A stretch of 64,000 nt of DNA from VXOI01 sp965261945 (GTDB lineage: Bacteria > Chloroflexota > Dehalococcoidia > Lucifugimonadales > UBA3495), in assembly GCA_965261945.1 (NCBI GenBank), contig CBDHEF010000002.1, positions 1,922,001-1,986,000 on the forward strand. Reading direction: 5' to 3'. Positions 1 through 8,085 of this stretch are shown here, in pieces. Under the pieces are notes generated by a model. The model was given only the letters and a program-made list of their open reading frames with translations, ran no database searches and was not told the DNA's origin. Each line of letters begins with the position of its first letter. The first letter of the stretch is position 1. The translations under genes were made by a program, and so were the position numbers.

Positions 1-110
1 TGATTGCAGAGGGCGCGTCCTCCAGCATTGACATATCGCCGCTGCGCTTCACCCGGTTCGAGGAAGGCGACCTGATGGAGTCCAGCTACCGCTACCGGGT
101 GCTGGCCTAG
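1..110 (+). CDS. C-terminal end of a probable FAD-dependent oxidoreductase (partial)
   Basis: An open frame enters from the left edge and ends at a TAG at 108-110, giving about 35 residues that finish in SYRYRVLA. The combination of a RFEEGD-like stretch and a YRYRVLA-type end resembles the tails of DAO-type (glycine/D-amino-acid oxidase or sarcosine-oxidase-like) flavoproteins. This is a weak recognition from a short tail and the substrate cannot be inferred. The stop codon lies inside a short tandem duplication (101-150), so the original 3' end may have been altered. Confidence 0.45.
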   Translation, partial: IAEGASSSIDISPLRFTRFEEGDLMESSYRYRVLA

Positions 111-150
111 ACAGCCGCCGCTCGGCGCTGGCCTAGACAGCCGCCGCTCG
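101..150. repeat. 26-bp tandem duplication at the end of the first gene
   Basis: The 24-base sequence at 101-124, which includes the TAG stop of the upstream gene, is repeated exactly at 127-150 after two extra bases. It is one of about ten short tandem duplications in this window. Confidence 0.9.
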
Positions 151-194
151 ATTTCCCGTCGCGCAGGGAGAAGGCGCCCCCAGGGGCCGCGAGC

Positions 195-1463
195 ATGAAT
201 ACCATCACCTGGTCGGAATACTGGACTGCGGGCATGACCGCTCATTTTCTCCGTTCCGCACTCCGGGTTGCGGTACGGGGCCTGTGGGCGACGGCCATAG
301 CCGGGTTGCTGCTGTGGGGCGGGCGGGACTACCGGCCCACGGAGACGGAGGCGATGATAGCCTCATATAGCTTCAACCTGTTGTCCTGGGAGGCCAGCAA
401 CGTTCTCGACAAGTGGCGCCTCCAGTTGTCCAGCCTGTTGCCCTGGAACTCCCCGCCGCCGCGAGCGGAGCGCATCGCCCTGGTGGAGGAATTCTTCCGG
501 CTGGGTGAGGAGTTGCGGCGGCTGGAGTCTGAGGCTTTGATTGTGGCCGGGTCAGCGGAGGAGGAAGGAGTCCGGGGGCGCATCGGCGAAATTAACGAGA
601 GGCGCATGGAGATACGCCCCGCAGTCGAGCAGACTGTTGAGGGCGAAATCAGCACGGCGCTGATCGAAGAAGGGTTCGCCTCCCGCATAGGCGCCATCCT
701 GCCCCCGGTGGATACGGTCTTCGACCGCTCTCCTGCCCTGCTGGTGACCTCGCCCCGCGACCGAATCTTCCGTCAGAGCAACACGCTGCTGCGGCACAGC
801 ATCAGCCACGACGAACGCGATTCACTGGAAGAGCAAATACTGCGGGAGCGCAACCTTGCGGCCATCGTGGAGAACACCGGCGGCATCGGCACGTTTCCCA
901 CCGTGGTCTCGTCGGTGTCCAGTATGCGCCACGCCATCGTGACCGTGGCCCACGAGTGGCTGCACAACTGGTTCTTCTTCCACCCCTTGGGGCAGCATTT
1001 CTGGGACAGCCCGGAAATGACAACCCTCAACGAGACCGCGGCCACGCTGGGAGGCCGGGAGATTGGCGACCGGGCCTACGAAGCCATGACCGGAATCGTC
1101 GTGGACCGGAATCTGCCGCCCCCACCTGCTGATCCCGACCCCGATGCCTTTGACTTCAACGCCGAGATGCGCGAGACCCGCCGCCGCGCCGAGGAACTGC
1201 TGGCCGAGGGACGCATCGAGGAAGCAGAGTCCTACATGGATGTGCGCCGTCTGGAATTGCTGGAGCACGGCTACCGCATCCGCAAAATTAACCAGGCGTT
1301 CTTCGCCTTTTACGGTTCATACGCCACCAGCGCCGCTTCGGACAGCCCAATCGAGGGCCAACTGCGCGGGTTGCGCCGGGAGAGCGAATCGCTGGGGGAG
1401 TTCCTAAACACAGTGGCCCAATTCACAACTTACGACGAGTTTCTGGAACATTTGGGACGGTAG
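195..1463 (+). CDS. Membrane-anchored putative zinc metallopeptidase
   Basis: A 422-residue protein with one hydrophobic segment near the N-terminus (about residues 20-42, LWATAIAGLLLW core), so probably a signal anchor with the bulk outside the membrane. The central part carries HEWLH at residues 253-257, inside VAHEWLHNWF, followed 23 residues later by Glu280 in LNETAA. This is the HExxH plus downstream Glu arrangement of gluzincin-type zinc peptidases. The remainder is charged and helical and matches no named family I know. The ATG at 195 is the first start in frame. Metallopeptidase function is inferred from the motif only; no partner gene is adjacent. Confidence 0.6.
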   Translation: MNTITWSEYWTAGMTAHFLRSALRVAVRGLWATAIAGLLLWGGRDYRPTETEAMIASYSFNLLSWEASNVLDKWRLQLSSLLPWNSPPPRAERIALVEEFFRLGEELRRLESEALIVAGSAEEEGVRGRIGEINERRMEIRPAVEQTVEGEISTALIEEGFASRIGAILPPVDTVFDRSPALLVTSPRDRIFRQSNTLLRHSISHDERDSLEEQILRERNLAAIVENTGGIGTFPTVVSSVSSMRHAIVTVAHEWLHNWFFFHPLGQHFWDSPEMTTLNETAATLGGREIGDRAYEAMTGIVVDRNLPPPPADPDPDAFDFNAEMRETRRRAEELLAEGRIEEAESYMDVRRLELLEHGYRIRKINQAFFAFYGSYATSAASDSPIEGQLRGLRRESESLGEFLNTVAQFTTYDEFLEHLGR

Positions 1464-1477
1464 GGGTCTTTCTGCCC

Positions 1478-1549
1478 CCCGCCGGATGGCCCCGAGACGA
1501 ACGTCAACGCTGCCTGGGTTCCCTGAGTTTCTTCAGAACATCCGGCGGG
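1478..1549. repeat. Perfect 11-bp inverted repeat between convergent genes
   Basis: CCCGCCGGATG at 1478-1488 is perfectly complementary to 1539-1549, with a 50-base loop. It lies in the 207-base gap between the convergent metallopeptidase gene and selB, and could act as a bidirectional termination structure. There is no clear U-run. I checked it as a possible tRNA-Sec and found no T-loop or CCA. Confidence 0.5.
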
Positions 1550-1670
1550 AGGCAACCACTCCACGAAAGCAGAATAGCGCTGTTGGATATGATGCGTATG
1601 CTTGGATTATCACAATTACAAGAATTAGGTGGAAGAATTTCCTCACCGGGGAGCTGCTTCACGGCCCGGA

Positions 1671-3536
1671 CTAACGCAGCACTCGCTCGTCGCCGGAGCG
1701 GCGGGTAATCTGCTCCTGGTCCATACGCTCCAAGAGGGGCAGGATGTACTTGCGGCTGGTGTTGAACAGCGTCCGCGCCTCGGCGACGGTGATGCTGCCG
1801 TGCTCTCGCAGGCGCTCCACGATACGCCCGGTCATCTCGCGGTAGGCGGCGGCGGTGAATACCACCGAGTCGCCAACGCGGACCACCTTACCCTGGTCCA
1901 CCAGCGCACCCAGCAGCTCGGAGTCCATCGACTGGTCGGTGGGCGGAGAGTAGGGTTCGCTCTCCAGGGATTGCAGGAACCGCGCCACCTGCTGCTCCAT
2001 TTTTGAGGAGAAGGTCACCTCGTGGCCAGGCAAGCGCACCGTCTGCCCGTCCTCCATGACAATTCCCTCAGCGGTCAGCAGGGACAGCGCCCGCAGGTAC
2101 ACCGATTGCGGCAGCCCCAACCGGCTGCGTATTTCCTGAGCCGGCGCTCCCTTTCGCAGGGGATACTGGTCGTGGTAGGCGCGCAGGACCGTGGCAAGTC
2201 TCCCCTTGAGGGCGCCCCAGCCCAAGGCCGAATAGACCACTGCGTCGGCGTCGGCCGCCAGATCGCCCAGGGCCACCAGTTCGGCTTCTTCCACCAGGGC
2301 CACCGCTCGCTCCAGAGCTTCCTCGCGGGGCAGGTTGGCGCGGCGGGAGATTTCGGCGAGGCCGCACGGCCCCCACTGCTCCGCCACGCTGACGATTACG
2401 TCCTCGCTGGCGCCTTCGTCCAGCAGCATCAGCCGCTCGGCGACGCCAGAGTCGAAGCGGCGGTGGCGGCGGCGGGGGTTGGGGTCCACCACCTGCCCAC
2501 CTCCCAGCGTACTCTCGGCGGAACGGACCACGAAGTAGTCGCCCTTGACCAGCGGCAGAGGCTCCGACAGCAGCAGTTGCACCCAGCCCTCGGCCCCGGC
2601 CTCCAGCCGGTCGGCGTCCAGCAGGCGCACCCGGGCCGGCGACTCGCTGGTGAACAGGTGGAAGGTAACGCCCTCGTTGTGCTTCAGGGGATGGGGAGCG
2701 TTGTTGACCATCCTCAGCCGGGCGTCCAGCCGCCAAGCGGGGCGCAGCCAGCCGGGCGACGTCAGAATTTCGCCGCGCTGAATGTCGTCGCGGGAGATGC
2801 CAGAGAGGTTCACCGCCAGCCGCACACCCGGCTCAGCGCTGCTCACCCGCGTCTTGTGGCTCTGCAAGCCCCGGATCCTGGCCCGCTGCCGCGAACCGGC
2901 GAATTCGATTTCCTGGCCCACGGCCAGCGAGCCGTCAATCAGCGTGCCGGTGACCACGGTGCCGAAGCCTGAGATGGAGAAGCACCGGTCAATGGGCAGG
3001 CGGGGACGGCCCAAGTCGCGCCTCATCTCTGTATCGTCCAGGATGCGGTCGATCACACCGCGCAGTTCGTCCAGGCCGTCGCCGCTATAGGCCGATACCC
3101 CCACCATGGGACAACCCTCGAAGGACGTTCCAGCCAGCGTATCCTCGACCTCGGCCTTGACCAGCTCCACCAACTCATCGTCCACCAGGTCGGTCTTGGT
3201 GACCACCACCAGCCCGCGGGTCACCTGCAAGATGTCGAGAATGGCAAGGTGCTCGCGGGTCTGGGGCATCACGCTCTCGTCGGCGGCGACGATGAGCAGC
3301 GCCAGGTCAATGCCGCCGACGCCGGCCAGCATATTCTTGATGAACCGCTCGTGGCCCGGCACGTCGACGATGCTGACCTCGCGGCCGCTGGGCAGCGTCA
3401 TCCAAGCAAAGCCCAGGTCCACCGTCATCTCCCGCTCCTTCTCCTCCGGGAGCCGGTCGGGGTCTATGTCGGTCAATGCCTTCACCAGCGTGGACTTGCC
3501 GTGGTCAACATGTCCGGCGGTGCCGATTACGTACAT
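1671..3536 (-). CDS. selB: Selenocysteine-specific translation elongation factor SelB
   Basis: A 621-residue GTPase that delivers Sec-tRNA to the ribosome at UGA codons followed by a SECIS element. All G motifs are visible: GHVDHGKST (8-16), DVPGHE (58-63) and TKTD (113-116). EF-Tu-like domains 2 and 3 follow, then a long C-terminal half with the winged-helix repeats typical of SelB, ending in RRSGDERVLR. Length matches the family (about 610-640). The ATG at 3536 is preceded by a GGAAGG-like ribosome site. No selA, selD or tRNA-Sec is visible here, so the rest of the pathway must be elsewhere. A small gene lies just upstream on the same strand. Confidence 0.93.
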   Translation of the reverse strand: MYVIGTAGHVDHGKSTLVKALTDIDPDRLPEEKEREMTVDLGFAWMTLPSGREVSIVDVPGHERFIKNMLAGVGGIDLALLIVAADESVMPQTREHLAILDILQVTRGLVVVTKTDLVDDELVELVKAEVEDTLAGTSFEGCPMVGVSAYSGDGLDELRGVIDRILDDTEMRRDLGRPRLPIDRCFSISGFGTVVTGTLIDGSLAVGQEIEFAGSRQRARIRGLQSHKTRVSSAEPGVRLAVNLSGISRDDIQRGEILTSPGWLRPAWRLDARLRMVNNAPHPLKHNEGVTFHLFTSESPARVRLLDADRLEAGAEGWVQLLLSEPLPLVKGDYFVVRSAESTLGGGQVVDPNPRRRHRRFDSGVAERLMLLDEGASEDVIVSVAEQWGPCGLAEISRRANLPREEALERAVALVEEAELVALGDLAADADAVVYSALGWGALKGRLATVLRAYHDQYPLRKGAPAQEIRSRLGLPQSVYLRALSLLTAEGIVMEDGQTVRLPGHEVTFSSKMEQQVARFLQSLESEPYSPPTDQSMDSELLGALVDQGKVVRVGDSVVFTAAAYREMTGRIVERLREHGSITVAEARTLFNTSRKYILPLLERMDQEQITRRSGDERVLR

Positions 3537-3547
3537 CGCAGCCTTCC

Positions 3548-3766
3548 CTAAATTCCTGCGCCGTCAACGTATCCGAGGTAGTGAGCGCCCGGACAACGGC
3601 CATCCGGAAGTTTATCCCACTCCGGCAGTTCCGAAATGGGAGGGACGTAGCCCCAGGAGTCAGTCCATTCCGGTTTCCATTCCCGGTATTTTCTCTGCTC
3701 GATTTCACTTTTCCCCAGCGGGCGGACATCGGGGACATAGGCAAACTGGCGGTTGGGTAACTCCAT
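3548..3766 (-). CDS. Small Trp/Pro-rich hypothetical protein upstream of selB
   Basis: A 72-residue frame ending 11 bases before selB on the same strand. The sequence (MELPNRQFAYVPDVRPLG at the start; REWKPEWTDSWGYVPP in the middle) is rich in Trp, Tyr and Pro and reads like a real protein, not a shadow of another frame. No family is recognised. The spacing suggests co-transcription with selB. The ATG at 3766 has only a weak GGCGGC-like site upstream. Confidence 0.5.
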   Translation of the reverse strand: MELPNRQFAYVPDVRPLGKSEIEQRKYREWKPEWTDSWGYVPPISELPEWDKLPDGRCPGAHYLGYVDGAGI

Positions 3767-3796
3767 TACATTACAACATCATGCCGCCGGAGGCTA

Positions 3797-4975
3797 TTAC
3801 AGGAACCGCGTGAAGACCTGGTTCGCGATCAGACAGGCCTCTTCGTCCAAGCGGATAGTGTCGCCCTCGCGGCGCAGCAGGCCCAGGGCAAGCAGCTCCA
3901 CGATCTCGGCGCGGTAGCGAGCGGCGAGGTCATGGCCCACTGAGTCGGAGGCTTGGCGCAGGTCCAGCCCGTCCAGCAGACGCAGGCCGAGGAACATGGT
4001 CTCGGCGCAGGCGGTGTCAGGGCCGATATGCTCCCAGCCGTCCACCGTCCGCGCCTCACCAAGCTCCTGCTCGCCGAAGCCGGCCCACAGACGGTCGGAC
4101 GCCTGCCGCCATTCGTCCTGACGGCTGGCGTAGTCGCGGGGTGACAGTACCGTCCAGAAACGGTACTCCCCCAAGCGGGAGTGCGCGCCCGGCCCGACGC
4201 CCAGATAGGGATCGTTGCGCCAGTAGATGAGGTTGTGCCGCGACTCCTGCCCCGGCTGCGCCCAGTTGGAAATCTCGTAGCGCCGATAGCTCGACTCGGC
4301 CAGAACCCGCCGGGCCATGTCGTACATATCAGCGGCCAGGTCGGGGTCAGGTTCTGGTATCTTCCCCTGGTCCGCCCACACACGCATGGGAGTGCCTTCC
4401 TCCAGCGTCAGCGCGTAGAGCGATATGTGCTCCGGGGAGAGGACGGCCAGCCTCGCAATCGTGTCCTCCCATTGGCTGAGGCTCTGATTGGGCAGGCCGT
4501 ACATCAGGTCGAGGTTGACGTTGCCGAAACCGGCGTCGCGGGCCGTCTCGAAGGCCCCGATGGCCCCGTCGGCGTTGTGGCGGCGACCCAGCAGTTGCAA
4601 TAGTCCGTTGTCGAGGCTCTGCACACCGATACTAAGGCGGTTCACGCCCTGCCACAGCAGCCCCCGGCAGGCCTCGGCGTTCAGGTCGCCGGGGTTGGCC
4701 TCAATGGTGACCTCGGCGTCCGAAGCGATAGCGAAGGCGTCGCCGGCAGCCTCCATGATGGCGGCAATGTCGCCGTCGGGAAGATAGGACGGGGTGCCTC
4801 CGCCGAAAAACACCGTGCGCACCTGCGGATGGCCCAGAGACCGGCCCCACAGCCGCAGCTCGCCGGTCACCGCCTCGAGGTAACTCCCCATCTGCGACTC
4901 GATGCCCTGGTAGGTGTTGAAATCACAGTAGGGGCACTTGGTCTTGCAGAAAGGCACATGGATGTACAGCCCCAT
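3797..4975 (-). CDS. hemW: HemW-like radical SAM protein (heme chaperone family)
   Basis: A 392-residue protein beginning MGLYIHVPFCKTKCPYCDF. The CxxxCxxC cluster for the radical SAM 4Fe-4S centre and the following FGGGTPS are hallmarks of the HemW/HemN family. Members lacking the HemN-specific N-terminus are HemW, a heme-binding chaperone rather than coproporphyrinogen dehydrogenase. The longer open frame upstream would run into the neighbouring YkvA-like gene, and 392 residues is normal for HemW, so the ATG at 4975 is the chosen start. The C-terminal domain (EQELGEARTVDGWE onward) fits the family. Confidence 0.9.
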   Translation of the reverse strand: MGLYIHVPFCKTKCPYCDFNTYQGIESQMGSYLEAVTGELRLWGRSLGHPQVRTVFFGGGTPSYLPDGDIAAIMEAAGDAFAIASDAEVTIEANPGDLNAEACRGLLWQGVNRLSIGVQSLDNGLLQLLGRRHNADGAIGAFETARDAGFGNVNLDLMYGLPNQSLSQWEDTIARLAVLSPEHISLYALTLEEGTPMRVWADQGKIPEPDPDLAADMYDMARRVLAESSYRRYEISNWAQPGQESRHNLIYWRNDPYLGVGPGAHSRLGEYRFWTVLSPRDYASRQDEWRQASDRLWAGFGEQELGEARTVDGWEHIGPDTACAETMFLGLRLLDGLDLRQASDSVGHDLAARYRAEIVELLALGLLRREGDTIRLDEEACLIANQVFTRFL

Positions 4976-5148
4976 GCCGGGCGCGGGAACAATTTCGCTC
5001 CCGGTGTCCGAAGGGACGGGGTTGCAGGGAACAGGAGCAGGGAGCGGCGCGGAGAGTGCGATAGTACAACTCCCGGATGCAGGCGAGGCCGCCCCCCCAG
5101 GCGACGCTCGTCTTCGGTTTTGCCTGGTCAGAACAGAAGCGAGAGCGG

Positions 5149-5520
5149 CTATTTGTCGTCTATGACGCGCCCGGTGCCGTCGACTACATTGTCCGGGTCG
5201 GTGTCTTCGGGGCGGTTGGACGGCGGAACTACGCCGTTGTGCTCGTGCACGACCTCCCTCGGCGACAGCTTGACCAGCAGCAACAAGGCAAAGGCGATGA
5301 AAATAAGGTCGTCGAACCGTCCCAGGATGGGAACGGTGTCCTTGACCAGGTCTATGGGCGACACGGCGTACAGAATAGCCACGGGCAACAACAGGCGCAG
5401 CGGCAGCGGCACCCGCTGGTCGAAGCTCAACCGCCACACCAACCGCGCAAACCGGATTATTTTAGGCAGGAACCGGGGCGCAAGGAACATGAGCAAGGGG
5501 ACGGCTATCCGCATGAACAT
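5149..5520 (-). CDS. YkvA/DUF1232 family small membrane protein
   Basis: A 123-residue protein with two hydrophobic stretches and the DUF1232 signature SPIDLVKDTVPILGRFDDL around residues 55-73. Members are small membrane proteins of unknown function, several linked to envelope stress. The ATG at 5520 sits 8 bases after a GGAGGG ribosome site, which is good support. It is followed on the same strand, after 173 bases, by hemW. Confidence 0.85.
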   Translation of the reverse strand: MFMRIAVPLLMFLAPRFLPKIIRFARLVWRLSFDQRVPLPLRLLLPVAILYAVSPIDLVKDTVPILGRFDDLIFIAFALLLLVKLSPREVVHEHNGVVPPSNRPEDTDPDNVVDGTGRVIDDK

Positions 5521-5550
5521 GGCTAATCCCTCCGCATACCCAAGGCCTTT

Positions 5551-5691
5551 TCATCCTCAGGCAAAGCTCCCTTTCCCTCAGGGAGCGGGTCAGGGCGAGG
5601 GCGCATACGTACAGGAAAGCATCGTTGAAACTCAGGATTCCACTCTCACTCCAGCCCTCTCCCTCAAGGGAGGGGGAGAATGAAAAGGCCC
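5551..5691. repeat. Pair of head-to-head REP-like elements
   Basis: Two copies of the dispersed CCCTCTCCCT..AGGGAGAGGG-type palindrome lie in opposite orientation. Their outer ends are complementary (AAGGCCTTTTCAT at 5551-5563 against its reverse complement near 5680-5690). The pair fills most of the 284-base gap between the divergent YkvA-like and MoxR-like genes. Confidence 0.7.
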
Positions 5692-5804
5692 TGTCCGCAA
5701 ACCGCCGCCGCGTTCAATTATAGGGCAAGTTATGATAAGTTGGTACTAACCTCGCCGCGTTGGCCACCGGCAACCGGCCACGCACCGGATTGGAGCCTTT
5801 GCTG

Positions 5805-7208
5805 ATGATTGACTACAGTTCCCTGCGAACCATCGCCGACCTGCGAAACAGCGGATATGTGGTTCGCCCCGTCCGTGAAGAAATACGCAGCAATCTCATT
5901 GACCGGATTCGGGCGGAAGAAATGGTTTTCCCCGGAATTATCGGATTCGAGGAATCCGTCATACCGCAACTGGAGAACGCCATACTGGCAGGACAGGACG
6001 TAATCCTGCTGGGAGAGCGGGGTCAGGCCAAGTCGCGGCTGATTCGAGGACTGGTCGGACTGCTGGATGAGTTCATACCCATGATCGCCGGCTGCGAAAT
6101 CAACGACGACCCCTATCATCCCATCTGCCAGGCTTGCCGCAACCGTGTAGCCGAGGAAGGAGACTACACTCCCATACAGTGGCTGCCCCGGGAGGAGCGC
6201 TATTCCGAGAAGCTGGCGACTCCGGATATCTCCATAGCCGACCTCATCGGCGAGATTGACCCCATCAAGGTGGCAGAGGGGCATTACCTGTCCGACGAAC
6301 TGGTCATCCACTACGGGCTGGTGCCTCGCACCAACCGGGGCATCTTCTGCATCAACGAACTGCCCGACCTGGCGGAACGCATCCAGGTGGGTCTGTTCAA
6401 CCTGATGGAAGAGCGGGACGTCCAGATAAAAGGTTACCGCATCCGCCTGCCTCTGGACATCTACGTGGTGTCCACGGCCAACCCGGAGGACTACACCAAC
6501 CGGGGCCGCATCGTGACCCCGCTGAAGGACCGCTACGGCTCGCAGATTCACACCCACTATCCCCGCAACCCGCAGGACGAAATCGCCATCATGGAGCAGG
6601 AGCGCAACCGCTTCCCCGACGAGGAGCGGCTGGTGATCCCCGACTACATGAAACGCATCCTGGCCGAGATTACGGCCCTGGCCCGGTCGAGCAGTGAAAT
6701 CAACCAGCGGTCCGGTGTCAGCGTCCGCGTCTCCATCTCCAATTTCGAGACAGCCCTCTCCAACGCGGTGCGCCGCAGCATCATCAACGGCGAGGAGTGG
6801 GCCTGCCCTCGCGTCAGCGACCTGCCCTACATAGTCGCGTCATTCGCCGGGAAGATAGAGCTGGAGACATTCGAGGAGGGGCGCGAATCGCGGGTGACCG
6901 ACGAGTTGACCCGCCGCGCCGTGCTGCGGGTGTTCGGCAGCGCGTTCAACCTGGAAGAGCTAGAGGACGTGATAATGGCCTTTGACCTGGGTGGGGCCGC
7001 CATTGTGGGCAGCGACCGCCCGGCCGCGGAATACCCGGCGCTGCTGGACTCAATAGAAGGGTTGTCCGCAGCGATAACACCGCTGACCGGCGGCGACCAG
7101 CGCCCCGAGGTTGTGGCCTCTGCGGTGGAGTTTGTCCTGGAGGGCCTGCACCTGAGCCGGCGCCTGAACTGCGACCGCTCCGGGGACGTATATCGCTACT
7201 CGCGCTAG
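5805..7208 (+). CDS. MoxR/magnesium-chelatase-like AAA+ ATPase
   Basis: A 467-residue AAA+ protein. Walker A is GERGQAKS (70-77), with a Walker B/Glu region around IFCINELPDL and an insert with a four-Cys pattern (CEINDDPYHPICQAC) just after Walker A. The layout resembles BchI/MoxR ATPases, which remodel protein complexes, usually with a von Willebrand A partner; none is adjacent. A TTG at 5760 would add 15 residues, but the ATG at 5805 has GGAG at a normal distance and gives a family-like start (MIDYSSLRTIADL). Substrate unknown. Confidence 0.8.
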   Translation: MIDYSSLRTIADLRNSGYVVRPVREEIRSNLIDRIRAEEMVFPGIIGFEESVIPQLENAILAGQDVILLGERGQAKSRLIRGLVGLLDEFIPMIAGCEINDDPYHPICQACRNRVAEEGDYTPIQWLPREERYSEKLATPDISIADLIGEIDPIKVAEGHYLSDELVIHYGLVPRTNRGIFCINELPDLAERIQVGLFNLMEERDVQIKGYRIRLPLDIYVVSTANPEDYTNRGRIVTPLKDRYGSQIHTHYPRNPQDEIAIMEQERNRFPDEERLVIPDYMKRILAEITALARSSSEINQRSGVSVRVSISNFETALSNAVRRSIINGEEWACPRVSDLPYIVASFAGKIELETFEEGRESRVTDELTRRAVLRVFGSAFNLEELEDVIMAFDLGGAAIVGSDRPAAEYPALLDSIEGLSAAITPLTGGDQRPEVVASAVEFVLEGLHLSRRLNCDRSGDVYRYSR

Positions 7209-7268
7209 GAGCGACTAGGATTGCCGCGCGGATTCCAGCAATTCCTCGATGCAAGGGTTACCGGACTC

Positions 7269-7661
7269 CTATCGAGCCGACAAGAAAATGTCGGACAATG
7301 CCGGGTATAGCGGGGTGTCGGAATCCGCAGCGGCTATCCCCATCAATTCCCCACTGGCGTCCATCGTATCGAGGGAAAGTATCAAGTGTTTGCCTGTCAG
7401 ATTCCCTCTGATTACAAAACACACGTCAGGAAATGCAAGCCGGTAGGCGTAGGAGGCGCCGGAGCCGACGTATTCCCAATTCTCCGACCCTGATTTGGCG
7501 CGTTCAAGGAACGCTTCCATTACTCCGTCTTTACTCAATACTCCGTCTTTACTCAACCTGTTCATTACCAGCCTTCCCTCAACTCGGTCCCGGTATTCCG
7601 TCCTGTAGTCCAGGGATCGGTTTTGACTGAATATCCAGAAGAGTGTCGTTGCATCCGCCAC
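7269..7661 (-). CDS. Hypothetical protein with in-frame LSKDGV duplication
   Basis: About 130 residues from a GTG at 7661 (an internal ATG within the MNRLSKDGV stretch is also possible). The sequence is protein-like (SGSENWEYVGSGASYAYRL, then a hydrophobic C-terminal half) but matches no family I know. An 18-bp tandem duplication at 7521-7556 gives LSKDGVLSKDGV and keeps the frame, which mildly supports that it is translated. It overlaps the upstream gene by up to 83 bases, so the start is uncertain. Confidence 0.5.
   Translation of the reverse strand: MADATTLFWIFSQNRSLDYRTEYRDRVEGRLVMNRLSKDGVLSKDGVMEAFLERAKSGSENWEYVGSGASYAYRLAFPDVCFVIRGNLTGKHLILSLDTMDASGELMGIAAADSDTPLYPALSDIFLSAR
7521..7556. 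repeat. 18-bp in-frame tandem duplication
   Basis: Two exact copies of an 18-base unit at 7521-7538 and 7539-7556 encode LSKDGV twice on the minus strand. Confidence 0.9.
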
Positions 7662-8070
7662 CGCCAGTCATTTCCGGCGACAAGCTGCCGCTCAGTCGCC
7701 CGACTCTGCGCTCCATATTGCCAATGTCGGCCAATGCCGCAAGAATCCGCTCCAAGTGGCCCTCAGTCAAACGCGGATGGTGGCGCTGGACATTCAGAAG
7801 ACCAGCCAAAATGTCCCTGTGCCAGAAGAGGGCGCTGGTCTTGTCTCCGCTACGGCAAATGGCCTTCAGCGCCTGCATTTTTTCGTACAGCAGCGCCAGA
7901 TCGGTCATCGCCGAATCCCGTCGAATCGCCCGCTCCGCCGACTCCGACGCCTTCCTGGCGGCCCGGGTTTCGCCGCGCAGCTTCAGCAGTTGCAGTACAG
8001 CAAACCCCAGCCCCAGTAGTGATCTAACCACACCAGCGAGGCTTGCGATGTTGCCGATGGTTCCGGGCAT
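7579..8070 (-). CDS. Hypothetical N-terminally membrane-anchored protein
   Basis: 163 residues. The first 30 (MPGTIGNIASLAGVVRSLLG and on) are hydrophobic and look like a membrane anchor, followed by a charged helical region (RGETRAARKASESAERAIRR) and a helical body. A similar anchor-plus-helix layout occurs in many uncharacterised small bacterial proteins. The ATG at 8070 follows the radical SAM gene stop by 15 bases on the same strand, so co-transcription is likely. No function assigned. Confidence 0.55.
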   Translation of the reverse strand: MPGTIGNIASLAGVVRSLLGLGFAVLQLLKLRGETRAARKASESAERAIRRDSAMTDLALLYEKMQALKAICRSGDKTSALFWHRDILAGLLNVQRHHPRLTEGHLERILAALADIGNMERRVGRLSGSLSPEMTGGGGCNDTLLDIQSKPIPGLQDGIPGPS

Positions 8071-8085
8071 CTCGGTCTCGCCGCT

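Noticed and set aside
1464..1670. Possible tRNA-Sec next to selB
   Set aside because: The long inverted repeat lacks a T-loop, TCA anticodon arm and CCA.
1486..1674. 62-residue plus-strand open frame between the metallopeptidase gene and selB
   Set aside because: It crosses the inverted repeat, has no ribosome site and its sequence is not protein-like.
2022..3813. Long plus-strand open frames opposite selB
   Set aside because: They are antisense shadows of a strongly conserved gene in GC-rich DNA.
4976..5437. N-terminal extension of HemW to 5437
   Set aside because: It would overlap the YkvA-like gene, is Arg/Ala-rich without homology, and 392 residues is the normal HemW length.
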